Assembly: GCA_049602155.1 (NCBI GenBank)
Contig: JBMYRH010000006.1
Span: forward strand, 239,446 to 303,445
DNA: 64,000 bases
Direction of reading: 5' to 3'
Source of the DNA: JBMYRH01 sp049602155
Lineage (GTDB): Bacteria > Myxococcota_A > UBA9042 > PHBI01 > JBMYRH01
The notes under the pieces were generated by a model, which saw only the letters and a program-made list of their open reading frames with translations, did not search any database and had not been told where the DNA came from. The position numbers and the translations under genes are program-made. Of this stretch, positions 26,356-35,237 are shown in pieces (the first letter of the stretch is position 1; the number at the start of each line of letters is the position of its first letter).

Positions 26356-26574
26356 TTACTTTGCGCGGTAGGTGATCCGACCCCGTGTCAGGTCGTAAGG
26401 AGACAGCTCCACGGTGACCTGATCGCCAGGAAGAATACGGATGTAGTACTTGCGCATCTTGCCGGAGACGTGAGCGAGCACCTTGTGTCCGTTGTCGAGC
26501 TCGACGCGGAACATAGCGTTCTTCAATGGCTCCACGACCGTGCCCTCAACTACAATGCCCTCTTCTTTCGCCAC
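26356..26574 (-). CDS. infA: Translation initiation factor IF-1
   Basis: IF-1 binds the ribosomal A site during initiation. The 72-residue product starts at GTG (26572-26574) and reads VAKEEGIVVEGTV, with KNAMFRVELDNGHKVLAHVSGKMRK and IRILPGDQVTVELSPYDL, the OB-fold core of bacterial IF-1. A good GGAGGT lies just upstream of the GTG. Longer in-frame starts upstream would add residues that IF-1 lacks. It stands alone here, outside a ribosomal protein operon, as is common in some deltaproteobacteria. Confidence 0.96.
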   Translation of the reverse strand: MAKEEGIVVEGTVVEPLKNAMFRVELDNGHKVLAHVSGKMRKYYIRILPGDQVTVELSPYDLTRGRITYRAK

Positions 26575-26956
26575 GTGACCTCCAAGTGCTCCGTTCATTC
26601 GAAGCCGCTGGGGTTTAACCGCTGCATCGCCCTGTGTCAACGCTCGCGACGCCAGGTGGCGCTGGCCCCTCGTTGGGGAGGCTGGCCAGAGGTTCGAGAG
26701 AGGACGGGCTACAGGCCACAAGGGTCATGAACCGAGCCATTCAACAGGCCTCGACGATCGACGCCCTCCGACGTGCCGCTCGTGTGCTCGGGTCGGCATA
26801 TTGAGGAAGGTAGCGAGGCACCCTGATTTGCGCGTTCGCAGCACGAAGCCGCTGGCCATGCGCCCTCCCTTCACGTAGATCTGAAGGGTGTGGGTGTCCC
26901 CCCCCGTCGCGCAGGAGAGAGACGAGAGTCACCGGTCTCCATCGCGGCATCGTGGT
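26575..26956. other. Intergenic region between infA and the fusion gene
   Basis: About 380 bases separate the two divergent genes. The infA-proximal part holds the candidate infA promoter and small inverted repeats (a CCCC/GGGG stem near 26667-26679). No RNA gene, conserved small protein or mobile element was recognised. An in-frame GTG at 26888 could extend the downstream gene by 23 residues but the ATG at 26957 is preferred. Confidence 0.5.
26613..26640 (-). promoter_or_regulatory. Candidate infA promoter
   Basis: On the minus strand a perfect -35 box TTGACA (26635-26640) is followed after 16 bases by TTAAAC (26613-26618), a weak -10 box, about 40 bases before the infA GTG. The -35 match is strong and the -10 match poor. 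Confidence 0.4.
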
Positions 26957-29900
26957 ATGTCCACAGAGAGGTTGCGCCTGGAGGAGCCCCTTTTGAGCGA
27001 TGAGAAGCGAACACAACGAACCCTCAAGCGGGCTCGAAAGAGCCTAAAGGCCGTCGGCCGAGGTGCAGAGAATGCGCTCCAGCTCCTGAGGCACGGTCGC
27101 CTCGGTGCACCGTACCAGGCCGATCATGAGGTGGTGTTCCGAGAGGGCTTCTTGCGTCTGCGTCATTACGCGGGGCGGGGCTCGGGTCGTGGGGCCACGG
27201 GGACTGCCTTGCTCATCCCGCCTCTGATGGTGACCGCAGAGATCTACGACATCTCTCCGGAGCTCTCGAGTGTGACGTTTTTGGTCGAGGCTGGGTTGGA
27301 CGTCTGGGGGGTCGACTTCGGCACGCCAGAGGACGAGCACGGGGGAATGGAGCGCACACTAGACGAGCACATCCTAGGTATCGACAAGGCCATCGACGAG
27401 GTCGCGAGCCGCACCCAAGGGGCCGTGCACCTTATCGGCTACTCGCAAGGTGGGATGTTCGCCTACCAAGTCGCAGCCTACCGACGTTGCGCGAATATCG
27501 CCTCGGTGGTCACGTTTGGCAGCCCCGTCGATATGCGCAGGAACCTGCCCCTCCGGCTTAACGACACCCTCGCCGAGCGCGTCATCACCGCGGCACGGGA
27601 CTCCATCAAGGGGCCCTTGGACGACCTCAAGGGCCTCCCCGGAGCTCTGACCAGCAAGGGCTTCAAGCTGCTCGCCCCGAAGCAGGAGATGCGCCACCTC
27701 ATCAGCATGCTTGGCCTCCTTCACGACAAGAAGGCCTTCACGGAGGCAGAGCCGCGACGGCGCTTCCTTGGGGGAGAGGGTTTCATCGCCTGGCCTGGCC
27801 CCGCCTTTAAGTCCTTCGTCGACCAATTTATCGTGAACAATCGGCTCCGTGCTGGCGGGATGGTCATCGCGGGGAGGGCGACGAGCCTGAGCGATATCAC
27901 TGTCCCTATCCTCTACTTTGTTGGGGAGCGTGATGAGTTCGCGCGGCCTGAGTCCGTGCGCGCCATCCGTAAGGCGGCCACAGAGGCGGACACCTATGAG
28001 GTGCTGGTGCCTACAGGCCACTTCGGGCTCGTAGTGGGCTCGCGAGCCATGTCTCTCGCCTGGCCAGCCGTGGCCGAATGGATACCGTGGATTAACGGCG
28101 ACGGCGATGTCCCCCAGCTCCTTCAAGAGGATGATGACGACGAGGACACGGAGGATGAGCCCCCAGATCTCTCGCCTGAGAATGCCGGCACCTTCGCGCA
28201 GCGCATGTATGACCTAGCGACCGACGCTGTCGATGATCTTTGGCATCGTATGGGCGACTTCTCTGTGGACCTGACAGACGTGGTCGGCGCGATGCGGTGG
28301 CAACTGCCCCGGCTCGCGAGGCTCCTCAGCCTTGAGGATGACTCTCGAGTGAGCCTTTCTCGACTTCTCACGGAGCAAGCATCGGCGATCCCTGACGAGA
28401 CGTTCTTCCTCTGGGAGGGGCGCGCGTTCACCTACCGACAAGCGGACGAGCGCGTCACGCAGATGGCACGTGTGCTCCTCGAGCAGGGCGTTCAGCGTGG
28501 CAGCCGTGTGGGTGTGCTGATGAGCAATCACCCCGACTACCTAAGCGTCACAGCCGCCGTGAACCGCCTAGGTGCTGTGAGTGTCCTGCTCAATGCCGGT
28601 GCACGCGGGCGCTCGCTCTCACAGGCCTTGGACACCGGGGACGTCTCGCTACTGGTGGTCGACACTGCACACAGCGAGGCCGGCTCTCAAGCCGCTGGCC
28701 CGCGTCACGTCATCTCTATCCAGCCACTGGAGGCCCCTGAACCAGGCGTCACAGATGTCAGCGCGTTGATCAGCGCCGCAGAACCGTCACTGCCCGCTGG
28801 CATCCGGGCCAACCCGGGCCTCGGCGGGGAGCTCTCCGTGCTGCTCTTCACCTCGGGCACCACCGGGATGCCCAAGGCGGCCAGGATCACTCATCGGCGG
28901 CAAGTTGCTGCAGCCCTTTGGGCGGCGATGGCGTGTGATTTAACCCCCCGGAGCACAGTCTACTGCTGCCTCCCCCTGTATCACGCGACAGGCCTCTTGG
29001 TCGCGGTGGGCGGCGCCCTTGTGGGGGGCTCTCGCCTGGCCCTGGCGCCCAAGTTCTCTGCATCTGGCTTCTGGCCTGACGTGCGGAGATACGGCGCCGA
29101 CGTCGTCTTCTACGTCGGGGAACTGTGCCGCTATCTGGTCGTCGCGCCCCCGCACACTGAGGAGCGCACTCACCCCGTGAAGAAATTCGTCGGCAACGGC
29201 ATGCGCCCTGAAGTGTGGCGGCGTCTACTTCAACGCTTTGGCGATATCCAGGTCGTGGAGTTCTACGGCTCAACTGAGGGTAACATCGTCATCGGCAATG
29301 TCGGGGGCGAGAAGGTGGGGTCGGTCGGCCAGCCGCTCGCTGGCGCCGGTGAAGTGGCGCTCGTGAAGTACGACGCGAGCCTTGGAGAGCTCGTGCGCGA
29401 CGAGACTGGCCACGGCGCCCTCTGCGAACCCGGAGAGGCTGGCCTACTTGTCGCCCGGATTGAGGAAGAGCAGCCCCTCGCCCGCTTCGACGGCTATGAC
29501 AACGCCGAGGAGACCGACCAGAAGATTGTGCGCGACCTCTTTGAGGCCGGCGACGCCTGGTTCAACAGTGGTGACTTGATGCGCACCGATGAGGACGGCG
29601 ATTACTGGTTCGTGGACCGGCTCGGCGACACCTTCCGCTGGAAAGGCGAGAACGTCTCAACGTCACAGGTCGCGGATACCCTCGGAGAGGCACCGTTCGT
29701 GGCCTTCGCAGCCGTCTACGGCGTGGAGCTCCCCGACCGTGAGGGCAGGGCCGGCATGGCCGCCATTGAACTCGTCCCCGGGGCAGAATTCGATGGCAAG
29801 GCGCTCTACGACGTCGCCGTCCGCAACCTGTCACCTGCCGCCAGGCCTCGCTTTATCCGCGTCGTCGAAGCACTTGAGATGACCGACAGCCTCAAGGTCA

Positions 29901-30034
29901 CCAAGCGCGCGCTCCAAGAGCAAGGCGCCGACCCGGGTAAGATCGATGACCCGCTCTACTGGTACGACGAAGCAGGGGCCACCTACACGCTCCTCGACAT
30001 GAACTCTTTTGTGCGGCTCATCTTGCGCAGCTAG
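26957..30034 (+). CDS. Fusion of PhaC-like alpha/beta hydrolase and FATP-type acyl-CoA ligase
   Basis: About 1025 residues in two domains. Residues 60-370 are an alpha/beta hydrolase resembling polyhydroxyalkanoate synthase: TALLIPPLMVTAEIYD, a nucleophile elbow HLIGYSQGGM with S163 (Ser rather than the Cys of PhaC), an acid in VGERDEFA, and a late His in PTGHFG. A very acidic linker follows (residues 390-405). Residues 470-1000 are an AMP-forming ligase: LFTSGTTGMPK, then a stretch with FSASGFWPDVRRYGA and YVGELCRYL closely like the SLC27/FATP very-long-chain acyl-CoA synthetases, EFYGSTEGNIV, and a C-terminal DSLKVTKRAL with the adenylation lysine. It probably activates long fatty acids; the hydrolase could release or transfer acyl chains. 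The coupling is inference. ATG at 26957 chosen over GTG at 26888. Confidence 0.87.
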   Translation: MSTERLRLEEPLLSDEKRTQRTLKRARKSLKAVGRGAENALQLLRHGRLGAPYQADHEVVFREGFLRLRHYAGRGSGRGATGTALLIPPLMVTAEIYDISPELSSVTFLVEAGLDVWGVDFGTPEDEHGGMERTLDEHILGIDKAIDEVASRTQGAVHLIGYSQGGMFAYQVAAYRRCANIASVVTFGSPVDMRRNLPLRLNDTLAERVITAARDSIKGPLDDLKGLPGALTSKGFKLLAPKQEMRHLISMLGLLHDKKAFTEAEPRRRFLGGEGFIAWPGPAFKSFVDQFIVNNRLRAGGMVIAGRATSLSDITVPILYFVGERDEFARPESVRAIRKAATEADTYEVLVPTGHFGLVVGSRAMSLAWPAVAEWIPWINGDGDVPQLLQEDDDDEDTEDEPPDLSPENAGTFAQRMYDLATDAVDDLWHRMGDFSVDLTDVVGAMRWQLPRLARLLSLEDDSRVSLSRLLTEQASAIPDETFFLWEGRAFTYRQADERVTQMARVLLEQGVQRGSRVGVLMSNHPDYLSVTAAVNRLGAVSVLLNAGARGRSLSQALDTGDVSLLVVDTAHSEAGSQAAGPRHVISIQPLEAPEPGVTDVSALISAAEPSLPAGIRANPGLGGELSVLLFTSGTTGMPKAARITHRRQVAAALWAAMACDLTPRSTVYCCLPLYHATGLLVAVGGALVGGSRLALAPKFSASGFWPDVRRYGADVVFYVGELCRYLVVAPPHTEERTHPVKKFVGNGMRPEVWRRLLQRFGDIQVVEFYGSTEGNIVIGNVGGEKVGSVGQPLAGAGEVALVKYDASLGELVRDETGHGALCEPGEAGLLVARIEEEQPLARFDGYDNAEETDQKIVRDLFEAGDAWFNSGDLMRTDEDGDYWFVDRLGDTFRWKGENVSTSQVADTLGEAPFVAFAAVYGVELPDREGRAGMAAIELVPGAEFDGKALYDVAVRNLSPAARPRFIRVVEALEMTDSLKVTKRALQEQGADPGKIDDPLYWYDEAGATYTLLDMNSFVRLILRS

Positions 30035-30564
30035 GGCGCCTCACCAACCTCGGCCCATGGGCGGAAGGTCTCGAGCGCATGAAAGTCCGGCGCATCTCCC
30101 TGATAGGGATACGCGGCCGAGTAGCGCCGCTCGGCGCCGACGCCGCTGATCGCGTACGCGTTGAGGGTGTGAGGGCCGGGGGGCAGATGCTCACACGCCA
30201 AGCGGGCTGTCGCAGACCATCGGCCGCCATGCTGCGTCACCTCAAGCGCCAGGGTGTCGACCTGCGCCACGACCTGCCGCCGACCCTCGAGCCTTAGCAC
30301 CAAGAAGTGGCCGGCGGGCCCCACTTCGATCTCGGTGTAGCGGTCACCAGGGCCACAGACAAAGACCTCGACAACTTCATACTCCCACAGTCGCCAGGTC
30401 GGCCCTGGCGATGAGGGTGGCGCAGGGTCTCCGTAGAGTGGTGCGCTTATGGAGAGGCTGAGCCCCTCCGGGTCGAGCTCAAGCCGCACAGAGACGGCAG
30501 CCGCCTCAGGGAGCGGCCGCCCATCCCATGTCTGGTTGACCTCTAGCTTGACCCTAGAGGTCAT
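30031..30564 (-). CDS. UPF0462 (C4orf33-like) family protein
   Basis: The 177-residue product matches the UPF0462 pattern known from human C4orf33: WRLWEYEVVEVFV, YTEIEVGPAGHFLVLRLEG, a central W-S-A-T-A strand, LNAYAISGVGAERRY and a C-terminal APDFHALETFRPW. The fold is probably a beta sandwich like carbohydrate-binding or DOMON domains; function is not established. The ATG at 30562-30564 overlaps the end of the upstream Cys-rich gene by 11 bases, implying coupling. A longer start at 30603 would lie inside that gene and is rejected. Its stop overlaps the end of the convergent fusion gene by four bases. Confidence 0.8.
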   Translation of the reverse strand: MTSRVKLEVNQTWDGRPLPEAAAVSVRLELDPEGLSLSISAPLYGDPAPPSSPGPTWRLWEYEVVEVFVCGPGDRYTEIEVGPAGHFLVLRLEGRRQVVAQVDTLALEVTQHGGRWSATARLACEHLPPGPHTLNAYAISGVGAERRYSAAYPYQGDAPDFHALETFRPWAEVGEAP

Positions 30565-33500
30565 CCGCACCGAGGCAGATGTCGACCGGTGCCTCACAAG
30601 CACCGCCTGCGCCCACCGCTTCGGCCTGACATGCTTGGATCTCGTCGACCTCCGTCAACGCGTCACAGGCGCCCATCACACACCACTCCAATGCGAGCAC
30701 TTGCTCTTGACCTTCGGTCGAGGCGGCGCTCACGCAATCTGCAGCGCACGCCTGGAAGTCAAAGCTGTTCCCGCACGCGTCGAGGCAGTTGTACGTGTCC
30801 ACGCACGTCCCAGAGCCAGCCGTCTCATAGAAGCACTCGGCGCCGACGCCTGTGCAGTTCTCGCTCCAGCAGCCCTGGACGTTGTCGACCTGGCCACAGC
30901 CTGTGAAACACGCATCCGCAGCATCATAAAGCTCCTGCGCCGCCGAGGCGCCGGCCGCGATGCAGTCAGTCACACACGCATCATCACCAACCTCACAGTC
31001 GCCTTGGCAGGTGTAGATACCGCCACAAGACAGACCATCTACCGGCTCCGGTGCGGGCTCTGGCATAGGCTCGTCGAAGTAGCACGCCGTGACATAGCTC
31101 TCACACTCGCCGCCGGCGCCCAAGGCGTCGTCTTGACAGACGCTGGCCTCGTCACCGCTCAGCCCTGAGCATGCCGCGTTGACGCACCAGTTGATCTGCA
31201 TCCAGATGGTCTTCGCGGTGTCGCTACCTGCAGCAAGGCACGCATCAGCGCAGAGCGCGTCGCCCTCACAACCGCCCAGGCAGTCGTTGACGTCTAGGCA
31301 GGTCGCGTTGCCCGCCCCCGGCCACATGCACGCAGCGCCGGAGGGCGCGCAGCTGTCGAGCACGCAGCTCATGTCCGGGCACCCCTCAAGGCAGCCGTCC
31401 AACGCGTTGAAGGAGGCTGCGTCGGCGTCATTGCCTGTCGCGACACACGCATCGACGCAACCCGTGTCGTCGACCTCGCAGGCAAATGCACAGGAGGCGA
31501 TCTCGCCACAGTCGGCAGTCGGGAGAGGTTGCGGCTCAGGCTCATCACCTGCCAACCCACAGGCTGCGACATAATCGGCGCAATCACCACCCTCGTCGAC
31601 AGCGCTGGCCCAGCAGGCGCTGTACTCACTCGGATCCTCGAGGTCACCGCAGTTCTCATCGGCACACCACAAGAGCTGTAGCCATGTGGCCTGGGCGTCC
31701 GCAGTCCCTGACTCAAAGCAACCGTCGACGCACGCGGAGTCATCCGCAGCGCATCCGCCCAAGCACGTGTCCACGTCCGCACACGCAAGCTCGCCCGTGT
31801 CGGGCCACAGACAGGCCGCTGCCAAGGGAGCACAGTTGGCCTGAAGGCAATCAGAGTCGTCACATTCCTCTCGGCAGGCATCGAAAGCGCTATAGGCGGC
31901 CTGCGTCTCATCCGATCCAAGGGCCACACAAGAGGCCTCACAGTCGTCGTCGCCCTGGTCACAGCCGCCAGTGCAACTCGCGATCTCTGAGCATGATGAG
32001 GTGGGCTCTGGCGTTGGGGGGGTGACTGGCTCTTCGGCCCCGTCATCGACACACGCGTTACCATAGGGGGCACATGCGCCACCCTGGCCGACGGCCTCAG
32101 CCCAGCACGCATCGGCATCATCACCCGGCTCAGCCAGGCCACACACCGCGTTATTGCACCACAAGAGCTGCAGCCAAATGGCCTTAGCGGCCTCGGTCGC
32201 GTCAGCGAAGCAGCCCTCGCTGCACTCAGCGTCTTCACATCCCTGCAGGCAGTCATTCACCTCGAGGCAGTTGGAGGCGCCGGTGCCCTGCCAAAAGCAC
32301 TGCGAGCCCTCATCCGCACACGTGTCAATGATGCACTGACCATCCTCACAGTCTGCCTCGCAGGCGAACCATGCGTTGTAGTCGGCGATGGCTTCGGGAG
32401 AGCCCGCGGCCACGCATGCATTGACACACGCCTCAGCGTCGTCACCGCACTCATCGACACAGGTCGCGATGGTGCCGCACGTCGTCGGGTCGATGACCAC
32501 GTCCTCTACACATGCACCGGCGTCACAGGAGGAACCCTCATCACACACCCCGCAGACACCGCCACAACCGTCGTCGCCGCACTCAGCGTCGCCACAGGTT
32601 GGCTCGCAGGGAGCCTCGGCGCACTGCCCCATCTCACACACAAGTCCGTCGCCACAGGTACCGCACTCGCCACCACACCCATCGTCACCACACACTGCGT
32701 CTCCGCAAGCTGGCTCGCAGGGCTCATCGGCACAGTCACCGCCATCAAACTCGAAGGTCTCGCAGTTCAAGCTGGCGTCACAGTAGTCGTCGCCGAGCCA
32801 GTTGGCCGAGGTGCAGCCGTAATCGCAGTCGACGAGCTGACCTTCTTCACAGCTCGGCTCGCAGTCCATGCCATCCCATTGGGTAGCTTCACAGTTTAGC
32901 TCCTCTTGGCAGGTGCCGTCGCCAGCGAGCGCACCGTCGACGCAGACCCCCGCACAATCGTACATCTCACCGTCAGCGCATGGTGCTGCACAGTCACCGG
33001 CGTCGTACTCGAGGCCCTCGCAGTTCAAGCTGGCATCGCAGTAGTCGTCACCAAGCCAATCCGCGCTGGTGCAGCCAAGGTCACAGTTGAGGATCTGCCC
33101 CTCTTCACACGCGGGCTCGCAGTCCATGCCGTCCCACTCGGTGGCAGCGCAGTTCAAAGCATCCTGGCATGTACCGTCCCCGACCAAGGCGCCGTCCACA
33201 CAGGCGCCCGCGCAATCGTTGATCTCACCTTCGGCGCAGGGGATGGTGCAGTCGCCGCCATCGTAGTCGAATGCTTCGCAGTTCAGGCCAGCGTCACATA
33301 CCGTGTCGCCGAGCCACGCCATCGCGATGCACTCCTCATTGCAATCGAGCATCTCTCCGGTCGGGCAGCCCGTGTCGATGCAGCCCCCATCGATGCATTG
33401 GAGGCCCTCTTCACACGTGCCACAGGTGCCGCCGCAGCCGTCACCACCACACGTGATGCCCTCACAGCTGGGCTCACACTCGTCGGCGCCTTCGCATTGG

Positions 33501-34525
33501 TAAGGGTGTGCCCCAGTCGGCTCCGCAGCGCCGTCCGTGCCGCAGTCGTAGAAGCCGCCCTCCGCGTTCCAACCGCAAGACCCTTGAGGGGCCTCAGCGC
33601 AGTCGATCTCCTGAAGCGCGCCGTCGTCACAGAACTGCACGACATTATCGTTGCAGCAGCCCTCGTACGTCACACCGCCGCAGCCGTCACCGGCCCCATC
33701 CTGGCACGCACCGGCGACGCAAGACTCACCGTCCGCGCACTCGCCGCATGAACCGCCACACCCGTCGTCGCCGCACGCGAGCCCGTCACAGGAAGGCGTG
33801 CATGCACCGCACTGCCCGTCTACACAGGACTCACCGTCCGCGCAGGCTCCGCAGGTGCCACCACAGCCATCATCACCGCACACCACACCTTCGCAGCTAG
33901 GCATGCAGGGCTGACATTGGCCGGCCAAGCAGGTCTCACTATCACCACATTCGCCGCAAGAGCCGCCGCAGCCGTCGTCGCCGCACACCTTGCTACCGCA
34001 AGACGGGGTGCACGCCGTGCAAGCACCGTCCGTGCAGGTCTCACCCTCTGCGCACATCCCACACATGCCACCGCAACCGTCGTCACCGCAGGTCTTACCT
34101 TCACAGGAAGCCTCGCAGGCGCCACTCACGCATTGGCCCGCGTCGTCGCAGGACTCGTCATCCTTACAGATACCGCAGACACCACCGCAGCCGTCGTCAC
34201 CGCAGACCTTACCTTCGCAGGAAGCCGCGCACGTCACGACGCACTCACCTGCGTCACAGACCAACCCCTCTCCACAGGCCTCACCGGCCTGCCAAGAGCC
34301 GTCCAAGCAGACCTCCACGCCTCCCGCTTCGCTGCAACGGCGCTCGGCGTCGACATCGCAGCTCGCCACGTCGGTGGTGACATCGTCACCGGTCCCGGTG
34401 GTGCCATCACCACCGATCGGGGTGGTGTCGTCGCCGATCGGGCCGACATCACCGCCGCATGCCACTCCAAAGAGTGGCAGTGAAAGGGCTAGGACAAGAA
34501 TCAAACAGCGAGACATCGCGCGCAT
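30554..34525 (-). CDS. Very large Cys-rich lipoprotein with three repeat types
   Basis: The ATG at 34525 (or 34516) gives about 1323 residues with a lipoprotein signal ending LFGVAC. Three repeat zones follow. Zone 1 (about 60-390) has six copies of a unit built on CGDDGCGGxCGxC; between the fifth and sixth lies a module GCCN...CGWNAEGGFYDC that recurs in the deiminase-like protein at 41.2-43.5 kb. Zone 2 (about 390-590) has five units resembling Lin-12/Notch repeats (WLGDxxCDxxLNCExFxxDGGDC). Zone 3 (about 650-1310) has four units of roughly 125-150 residues, each starting C-x-x-I-x-x-C and containing a CLxxCxxC-type core and an IWLQLLWC motif. Surface adhesion or matrix function is inferred; no catalytic motif is seen. 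Ca2+ binding by zone 2 is plausible. Confidence 0.85.
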   Translation of the reverse strand: MRAMSRCLILVLALSLPLFGVACGGDVGPIGDDTTPIGGDGTTGTGDDVTTDVASCDVDAERRCSEAGGVEVCLDGSWQAGEACGEGLVCDAGECVVTCAASCEGKVCGDDGCGGVCGICKDDESCDDAGQCVSGACEASCEGKTCGDDGCGGMCGMCAEGETCTDGACTACTPSCGSKVCGDDGCGGSCGECGDSETCLAGQCQPCMPSCEGVVCGDDGCGGTCGACADGESCVDGQCGACTPSCDGLACGDDGCGGSCGECADGESCVAGACQDGAGDGCGGVTYEGCCNDNVVQFCDDGALQEIDCAEAPQGSCGWNAEGGFYDCGTDGAAEPTGAHPYQCEGADECEPSCEGITCGGDGCGGTCGTCEEGLQCIDGGCIDTGCPTGEMLDCNEECIAMAWLGDTVCDAGLNCEAFDYDGGDCTIPCAEGEINDCAGACVDGALVGDGTCQDALNCAATEWDGMDCEPACEEGQILNCDLGCTSADWLGDDYCDASLNCEGLEYDAGDCAAPCADGEMYDCAGVCVDGALAGDGTCQEELNCEATQWDGMDCEPSCEEGQLVDCDYGCTSANWLGDDYCDASLNCETFEFDGGDCADEPCEPACGDAVCGDDGCGGECGTCGDGLVCEMGQCAEAPCEPTCGDAECGDDGCGGVCGVCDEGSSCDAGACVEDVVIDPTTCGTIATCVDECGDDAEACVNACVAAGSPEAIADYNAWFACEADCEDGQCIIDTCADEGSQCFWQGTGASNCLEVNDCLQGCEDAECSEGCFADATEAAKAIWLQLLWCNNAVCGLAEPGDDADACWAEAVGQGGACAPYGNACVDDGAEEPVTPPTPEPTSSCSEIASCTGGCDQGDDDCEASCVALGSDETQAAYSAFDACREECDDSDCLQANCAPLAAACLWPDTGELACADVDTCLGGCAADDSACVDGCFESGTADAQATWLQLLWCADENCGDLEDPSEYSACWASAVDEGGDCADYVAACGLAGDEPEPQPLPTADCGEIASCAFACEVDDTGCVDACVATGNDADAASFNALDGCLEGCPDMSCVLDSCAPSGAACMWPGAGNATCLDVNDCLGGCEGDALCADACLAAGSDTAKTIWMQINWCVNAACSGLSGDEASVCQDDALGAGGECESYVTACYFDEPMPEPAPEPVDGLSCGGIYTCQGDCEVGDDACVTDCIAAGASAAQELYDAADACFTGCGQVDNVQGCWSENCTGVGAECFYETAGSGTCVDTYNCLDACGNSFDFQACAADCVSAASTEGQEQVLALEWCVMGACDALTEVDEIQACQAEAVGAGGACEAPVDICLGADDL

Positions 34526-34680
34526 GACGGGGCTCCAGAGTGGCCTAGTGTGATTAAGCGCGCCGTGTGTACACCCAGCCAATCTGCAATTCAAGCACGA
34601 GGGCAAGAGCTTGAAAGCGAGCGCCACTCAAACCCGCAGCCGCAGGCCCTCATGTCACCTTTTAAGCGCTCATGTGAGCC

Positions 34681-35172
34681 CTAGAGACATTGCCCCGAGA
34701 TGCGCCACTCGTTGTCCGCCTTGTCATCTCGAGCCAGCATGCAGGGCGTCGGAAGATCGGGGTTCCCCTCGTTGTAGACGTAGAAGTGCAACGGGACGGT
34801 CGAGGTCCCTTCTCCTTCACTGTAGGCAAACTTCCAGACGACCTTATCGTCGTTCTCGAAGAAGAGGCCCTTCCTGATCTTCTTCCTCGTGTTCTTCGGC
34901 CAGTAGAGCGTACGCCAGTTCTTCACATCGCCCTTGCTCGAGCTGATCTTGTGATGAAAGAGCTTCTCAATCTTGCGAAAGCCCTTGTCCGCATCCTTGA
35001 GCATCGCCGCCTTCATCACCTTATGGACCACGGCCTCCGGCGTGCCGGCCTCAGGGTTGCTGACCTCCGTGGTGATGCCCAGCTTCTTGCGAACCATTTG
35101 GCAGCCTGAGACCGAGAAGGTCAGGGCCACGAAGAGCGCCATGAGGGCAAGACGAGTCAAACGGCGGGTCAT
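34681..35172 (-). CDS. Small lipoprotein of unknown function
   Basis: The 163-residue product starts with MTRRLTRLALMALF and a lipobox VSGC. The mature part is basic and includes GTPEAVVHKVMKAAMLKDADKGF, a pattern seen in small DUF-type lipoproteins that monitor or buffer periplasmic processes, then WRTLYWPKNTRKKI and a C-terminal beta-rich section ending WRISGQC. No named family was recognised. GGAG lies five bases before the ATG. It follows gcvPA after 65 bases on the same strand and sits where gcvPB would be expected in a typical glycine-cleavage operon. Confidence 0.7.
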   Translation of the reverse strand: MTRRLTRLALMALFVALTFSVSGCQMVRKKLGITTEVSNPEAGTPEAVVHKVMKAAMLKDADKGFRKIEKLFHHKISSSKGDVKNWRTLYWPKNTRKKIRKGLFFENDDKVVWKFAYSEGEGTSTVPLHFYVYNEGNPDLPTPCMLARDDKADNEWRISGQCL

Positions 35173-35237
35173 GAGTTCTCCAAAGCCTGGGGCAGGCCGC
35201 GAGCTTAGTCTCAGAGGCCCGCCGAAGTCCAGGCCAG

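Noticed and set aside
26741..27016. Small open frame of 91 codons on the minus strand near the infA upstream region
   Set aside because: It overlaps the start of the hydrolase-ligase fusion in antisense and shows no conserved features.
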